NCBI GenBank assembly: GCA_019637335.1
Contig: JAHBVV010000006.1
Coordinates: 194,235-258,234 of the forward strand
Source of the DNA: Candidatus Hydrogenedentota bacterium
GTDB lineage: Bacteria > Hydrogenedentota > Hydrogenedentia > Hydrogenedentales > JAEUWI01
Length of the DNA stretch: 64,000 nucleotides
Direction: 5' to 3'
In this document: one piece after another, positions 60,297-64,000 of the stretch
How the letters are laid out: each line of letters opens with the position of its first letter
How positions within the stretch are numbered: position 1 is the stretch's first letter
The notes under the pieces: generated by a model
The model's database searches: none
Told to the model about the DNA's origin: nothing
Seen by the model: only the letters and a program-made list of their open reading frames with translations
Program-made: the position numbers and the translations under genes

Positions 60297-62897
60297 ATGA
60301 ATCTTCGCGACGTTCTGGACAACGAAATCCTCGCCCGGGTTGAAAAGCCCTCGCGCTATCTCGGCAACGAGTTGAACAGCACCCGGAAGAACCCGGAGGA
60401 TGTGGAACTCCGCATCTGCTTTTTCTTCCCCGACCTGTATGAGCTGGGGCTGGGCAATCTCGGGCTGCACATTCTCTACGCGCAGATGAACCGGTTGGAC
60501 TGGGTGTGGGCGGAGCGGGGCTACACGCCGGGGCCGGATATGGAAGCGATCCTTCGGGAGCGCGGGCTGCCGCTGTTCATGCTGGAATCGAAGGATCCGC
60601 TGACCTCGGCGGACATGATCGGCTTCACGCTTCAGTCCGAGCTGACCTTTACGAACATTATCAATGCCCTGGATCTTGCGGGGCTGCCAATCCGCAGCGC
60701 GCAGCGCGACGATTCGATGCCGCTGATTTTCGCGGGCGGTCCGGCCGTGTTTAATCCGGAGCCGATCGCACCGTTTATCGATTTCTTTGTGATTGGCGAC
60801 GGCGAGGACGCGATGATGGAGATCGCGGAGACGATGCGCGGGCTGAAGGGGGTGAGCCGCCGGGAACAGCTTGAGGCGATGGCCCTGCTGGAGGGCGTCT
60901 ACGTACCCGAGCTCTATCCGTTCGAGACGATGCCGGACGGACAGATTCTCCCCAAGGAGGACGCGCCGAAGATCGTGAAGCGCCTGGTGAAGGACATGGA
61001 CGGCGCGTCTTTCCCGACGAATTACATCGTTCCAAACGCGGCGCTGGTGCACGACGGCGCGGGCCTGGAAGTACTCCGCGGCTGCACGCAGGGATGCCGT
61101 TTCTGCCAGGCGGGGATGGTGACGCGGCCGGTGCGCGAGCGCTCGATCGAGAACATCGACAAGCTCATGGAGCAGACGCTGGAGAACACGGGTTTCGACG
61201 CCGTTTCGCTGATTTCGCTTTCCACGTGCGATTTTTCGATGCCGCGAACCCTGGTGAAGATGGCGGCGGAGCGCGGGCACAAGGACAACGTATCGATTTC
61301 GCTGCCCTCGCTCCGGCTGGATTCCTATGCGGTGGAATTGTCGGACATGGTCGCGGGCGTGCGGCGCAGCGGGCTGACGTTTGCGCCGGAGGCGGCGACG
61401 CCCCGGATGCGCGCGGTGATCAACAAGTTTATCCCGGACGAGGAGCTGCTGCACATGTCGGCGGAGGCGTACGGGCGGGGCTGGGACCATGTGAAGACGT
61501 ACTTCATGATTGGCCTGCCGACGGAGCGCGACGAGGATGTGGAGGCGATCGCGGATCTGGCGATCCGCACGGTGCGGGAGGGGAAGCAGATCAATCCCCG
61601 CGCGGCGGTACGCACGGGCGTATCGACGTTTATTCCGAAGCCTTTTACGCCTTTTCAGTGGGCGGAGCAGATTTCGATCGAGGAGACGCACCGGCGCCAG
61701 GAGATCCTTTTTCAGAAGTTCCGGGGCCAGCACGGGATCAAGTTCGGTCGGCATGACCCGAAGACGTCGTTCATTGAGGGGCTTTTGAGCCGGGCGGACC
61801 GGCGGGCGGCGGACCTGATCGAGGCGGCGTGGAAGAATGGCGCACGACTGGAGACGTGGGAGGAGCATGTCAATTTCGCGGCGTGGGAAAAGGCGGTCGC
61901 GGATGTCGATTACGACGTGGCGGGGCAGTTCCGCGAGCGGGATGTGAACGAGCGGCTGCCCTGGGACCACATCGACATTTTGATTCCGAAGGACTGGTTC
62001 CAGAAGGACTGGCGGAACGCGATGGAATTGAAGTATGCGCAGGACTGCCGCGCGGGAAAATGCCATTTGTGTGGCGTGATCTATCGCGAGCGCGAACTGT
62101 GCAAGACAATGCTGAAGCGCCAGAAGGCGGGTCACCAGCAGGAAGAGGCGACGTGGGAGGGCTACACGCCGGCGTTTACGGAGCAGCCGGATCCGGTTCA
62201 GCGGGTGCGCTTCCGGATCGGGCGGAGCGGCGAGGCGCGCTTTCTCTCCCACCTGGAGTTGAAGGATGCGTGGTTCCGGGCGCTGCGCCGGGCGAAGGCT
62301 CCCATTGCGTACACACAGGGATTTCACGCACAGCCGCGGGTGACCTTCTCCACGGCGTGCCCGGTGGGCGAGGCGAGTCGGGGCGACTACATGGACGTCA
62401 TGCTCAAGGAGTATGTCGACGAGGAGGCGTTGTATGCGCGCCTGCAGGAACGGGTTCCGCCGGGCCTGCATGTATTCGCGTATGAATCGCTTCCGCTTCG
62501 CGGCGAGTCCTTGATGAGCCTGGTGGACGGCTTTGAGTACAGCCTGCGGACGGTGGCGGCTCCGGCGGACTTGCGCGAGCGGGTGGCGGCGTTGCTGGCG
62601 CAAGAGGAAATCCTGGTCGAGCGCAAGGTGAAACAGCGCAAGCCGAAGAAGGGCCGGGGCTGGAAGCGGCGCGAGAAAACGACGGCGGAGATCGATATCC
62701 GGCCGATGCTGGAGTCGCTCGCGGTAACGCGGCAGGACGGCGCGCACGCGGTGCTTTCCTTTGCGACGCGCGACGAGAACGGGCGGCTGGCCAAGCCGAA
62801 GGATATCATGGCGCTGCTGGGCCTTCCTCCGGAGCACACGCAGGTGACGAAGGAGAACACGCTGTTGCGGGAAGAGCGTGCGCGGGCGCTTGCGTGA
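60297..62897 (+). CDS. TIGR03960-type radical SAM protein fused to a DUF2344 (TIGR03936) domain
   Basis: 866 residues. An N-terminal B12-binding-like region (ELRICFFFPDLYELGLGNLG) is followed by a radical SAM core with R-G-C-x3-C-x2-C (RGCTQGCRFC) near residue 260, and blocks LRLDSYAVELSDMVAG and GLTFAPEAATPRMR. About 640 onward is the DUF2344 domain (RVRFRIGRSGEARFLSHLEL, FHAQPRVTFSTACPVGEAS). Relatives are found fused or adjacent across bacteria; a role in RNA or tRNA modification has been suggested but is not settled. The ATG at 60297 was chosen because family proteins start close to MNLRDVLDNEILARVEKPSR. Confidence 0.93.
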   Translation: MNLRDVLDNEILARVEKPSRYLGNELNSTRKNPEDVELRICFFFPDLYELGLGNLGLHILYAQMNRLDWVWAERGYTPGPDMEAILRERGLPLFMLESKDPLTSADMIGFTLQSELTFTNIINALDLAGLPIRSAQRDDSMPLIFAGGPAVFNPEPIAPFIDFFVIGDGEDAMMEIAETMRGLKGVSRREQLEAMALLEGVYVPELYPFETMPDGQILPKEDAPKIVKRLVKDMDGASFPTNYIVPNAALVHDGAGLEVLRGCTQGCRFCQAGMVTRPVRERSIENIDKLMEQTLENTGFDAVSLISLSTCDFSMPRTLVKMAAERGHKDNVSISLPSLRLDSYAVELSDMVAGVRRSGLTFAPEAATPRMRAVINKFIPDEELLHMSAEAYGRGWDHVKTYFMIGLPTERDEDVEAIADLAIRTVREGKQINPRAAVRTGVSTFIPKPFTPFQWAEQISIEETHRRQEILFQKFRGQHGIKFGRHDPKTSFIEGLLSRADRRAADLIEAAWKNGARLETWEEHVNFAAWEKAVADVDYDVAGQFRERDVNERLPWDHIDILIPKDWFQKDWRNAMELKYAQDCRAGKCHLCGVIYRERELCKTMLKRQKAGHQQEEATWEGYTPAFTEQPDPVQRVRFRIGRSGEARFLSHLELKDAWFRALRRAKAPIAYTQGFHAQPRVTFSTACPVGEASRGDYMDVMLKEYVDEEALYARLQERVPPGLHVFAYESLPLRGESLMSLVDGFEYSLRTVAAPADLRERVAALLAQEEILVERKVKQRKPKKGRGWKRREKTTAEIDIRPMLESLAVTRQDGAHAVLSFATRDENGRLAKPKDIMALLGLPPEHTQVTKENTLLREERARALA

Positions 62898-62947
62898 GGA
62901 TTGGTGTGCGGGGCGCGTAAAAACGGGCGGGGATGCGTGTTTCCCCG

Positions 62948-63502
62948 CTAATCGGATTCGATCCGGATGTATACGAGTCGCTTTCCCTTTTCGGCGTCGG
63001 AAACCTGGAGCCAGATTCGTGCCTCCGGCTCTCCGGCCCAGTTTGTACTCCAGAAATAGTATTTGGCGTCCTTTTGCCTGGCGGGTTTCCACCAGGAAAG
63101 CTGGCGCATCACGCCGGATTCGCCGGATCCGCCCTTGTCGAAGGTGTCGCGATCGCTGGCGCCGGCGCGGAAGTCTGGCGCGACTTTTTGCGCGTCGGCG
63201 AGCAGCCGCTGGAGGGCGGCGGCGTCGAACTCCACCTTGGACTGAATGAGCACTCTGCCCTGATGGGCATTGCCATGGTACTCAAGGGGATACATCCTTC
63301 GGGCCATGGAGACCTGCATGGCCTCGTCCCAGCCGCGCGGAAACAGGTAATGCGCGAGCACGGCGACGGTCTGGACCCCCTGCCGGTCGAGCGTTTTCGC
63401 GGCGGGCTTGGACTTCCTGCCGGTGGATTCGCAGGCGGGCAGCAGGGCGCCGGCGGCGGCCATCAAGGTCGCAACCCCAAACATACGGCGGCTGTAGTTC
63501 AC
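62948..63502 (-). CDS. lipoprotein of unknown function
   Basis: 184 residues with a short signal ending in the lipobox LLPAC. The start SRRMFGVAT is also Tat-like. The mature domain has no named motif (e.g. HYLFPRGWDEAMQVSMARRM, LSWWKPARQKDAKYYFW). ATG at 63502 with GAGAGGAAGG before it. It is convergent with the radical SAM gene. Confidence 0.75.
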   Translation of the reverse strand: MNYSRRMFGVATLMAAAGALLPACESTGRKSKPAAKTLDRQGVQTVAVLAHYLFPRGWDEAMQVSMARRMYPLEYHGNAHQGRVLIQSKVEFDAAALQRLLADAQKVAPDFRAGASDRDTFDKGGSGESGVMRQLSWWKPARQKDAKYYFWSTNWAGEPEARIWLQVSDAEKGKRLVYIRIESD

Positions 63503-63676
63503 GTCAACCTTCCTCTCGCCGCGGCTGGCGGCTCCAATGCAGCCGGTATCCTAGCAATCCGTGGCGGGCGGATTCACGCAATAAATTACGCGGGTTTCCA
63601 TTTGGGTCCATGAGGCGTTAGAATAACACGGTCACCATCGGGACAGCAGCGGGCGGGAGGCACGAAAGGAAAACCG

Positions 63677-64000
63677 ATGCGAAAGACCCTTGAATCACCT
63701 CAATCGCGATGCCGCTGGCGCTTGTATGCCGTTGCCGCGTGTATACTGCTGTGCGGTTCCCTGGCGGCCGGCGCTCAGGACCGTCTGGTCATTGAGCCCG
63801 GCGCGGACCTTCCGGAGCCGGTCACGGCGAGCGATCCGCAGATCCCGGCCGAGGTGCTGGCGCTGCAACTCAGGCCGTTGACGGTGACGGAGCTGACGAG
63901 CGAGAAGAACGCCTGGATGGCGCTGGTGCGTGCGAAGGTGGCGGAAATCTCCGGCCGGGAAATTGCGGTACGCAGACAAAACGCACAAATTGCGGCCAAG
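63677..64000 (+). CDS. N-terminal part of an exported or membrane protein, possibly MscS-like
   Basis: The first 108 residues run off the right edge. ATG at 63677 with AAAGGA 7 bases upstream. A signal or membrane segment (LYAVAACILLCGSLAAGAQ) is followed by a helical region LALQLRPLTVTELTSEKNAW and ISGREIAVRRQN. This resembles the N-terminal region of large mechanosensitive-channel family proteins in related bacteria, but the channel core lies outside the window, so the assignment is weak. Confidence 0.55.
   Translation, partial: MRKTLESPQSRCRWRLYAVAACILLCGSLAAGAQDRLVIEPGADLPEPVTASDPQIPAEVLALQLRPLTVTELTSEKNAWMALVRAKVAEISGREIAVRRQNAQIAAK

Noticed and set aside
60249-63092. 947-aa minus-strand ORF
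   Set aside because: Antisense shadow of the radical SAM gene, with typical biased composition.
1-64000. tRNA, rRNA, tmRNA or RNase P RNA genes
   Set aside because: I looked for the conserved arms and cores and saw none. A covariance-model search would be needed to exclude a diverged one.

Overview
The window is a high-GC (by eye mid-60s percent) bacterial chromosome segment. Several traits point to a free-living environmental lineage near the PVC group or Candidatus Hydrogenedentota: secreted proteins with long (Glu-Gly)n linkers and C-terminal membrane tails, a DUF1559-like prepilin-type protein, planctomycete-style redoxin/cytochrome c/copper monooxygenase fusions, Tat-exported enzymes, ceramidase-like and GH20-like enzymes, and many short-palindrome intergenic repeats. 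The phylum is an inference; I saw no rRNA or tRNA gene to fix it.

Layout. 1-5.8 kb: end of an unknown gene, then a leftward operon (marR, an LplT-PlsC-Aas-type fusion, alpha/beta hydrolase, GNAT). 5.8-11.6 kb: epimerase, small membrane protein, type IV pilus/type II secretion PilC/GspF, and a redoxin-cytochrome c-PHM protein. 11.6-18.1 kb: a 500-bp MITE-like element, a degenerate kinase-like protein, a site-2 protease and valS. 18.1-22.9 kb: an AT-richer island with a coupled TIR gene and SLOG gene, a convergent HEPN-like gene, an IS3 remnant and scrambled repeats. 23-28 kb: Tat-exported DegT-family protein, prepilin-like protein, Cys-rich membrane protein, release factor 3 (prfC). 28-38.5 kb: EGEG-linker surface protein, two paralogous zinc-ribbon proteins around a sugar epimerase, a GH20-like protein, an MshEN-FHA-degenerate-GGDEF protein, a lipoprotein. 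38.5-49.4 kb: an 11-unit hairpin array, ceramidase-like protein, MOSC protein, a Cys/His secreted protein, HAD hydrolase, RtcB ligase, a five-unit 77-bp array, and two EGEG-linker metalloproteases. 49.5-51.4 kb: a second copy of the 500-bp element split by a decayed IS4-family insertion. 51.6-64 kb: glycosidase-like protein, two DUF6159-type membrane proteins, lipase/CPBP pair, adk, radical SAM protein, lipoprotein, and the start of a membrane protein.

Working together. Housekeeping genes (valS, prfC, adk, rtcB) sit singly among accessory genes. PilC, the prepilin-like protein and the MshEN-FHA protein suggest a type IV pilus or secretion system whose other parts lie elsewhere. The 28-30 kb and 46-49 kb surface proteins share an export plan: signal peptide, folded domain, EGEG spacer, and in two cases a calcium-type EF-hand pair, then a C-terminal hydrophobic tail.

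The best candidate for an undescribed system is the TIR + SLOG pair, with the nearby HEPN-like gene, at 18.2-21.5 kb. It carries the signal-making and signal-sensing folds of NAD-based phage defence (Thoeris logic) in a gene arrangement that is not canonical Thoeris. The second theme is the repeat ecology: one MITE-like family with an 8-bp target duplication, one ~110-bp dispersed family, and two tandem hairpin arrays.
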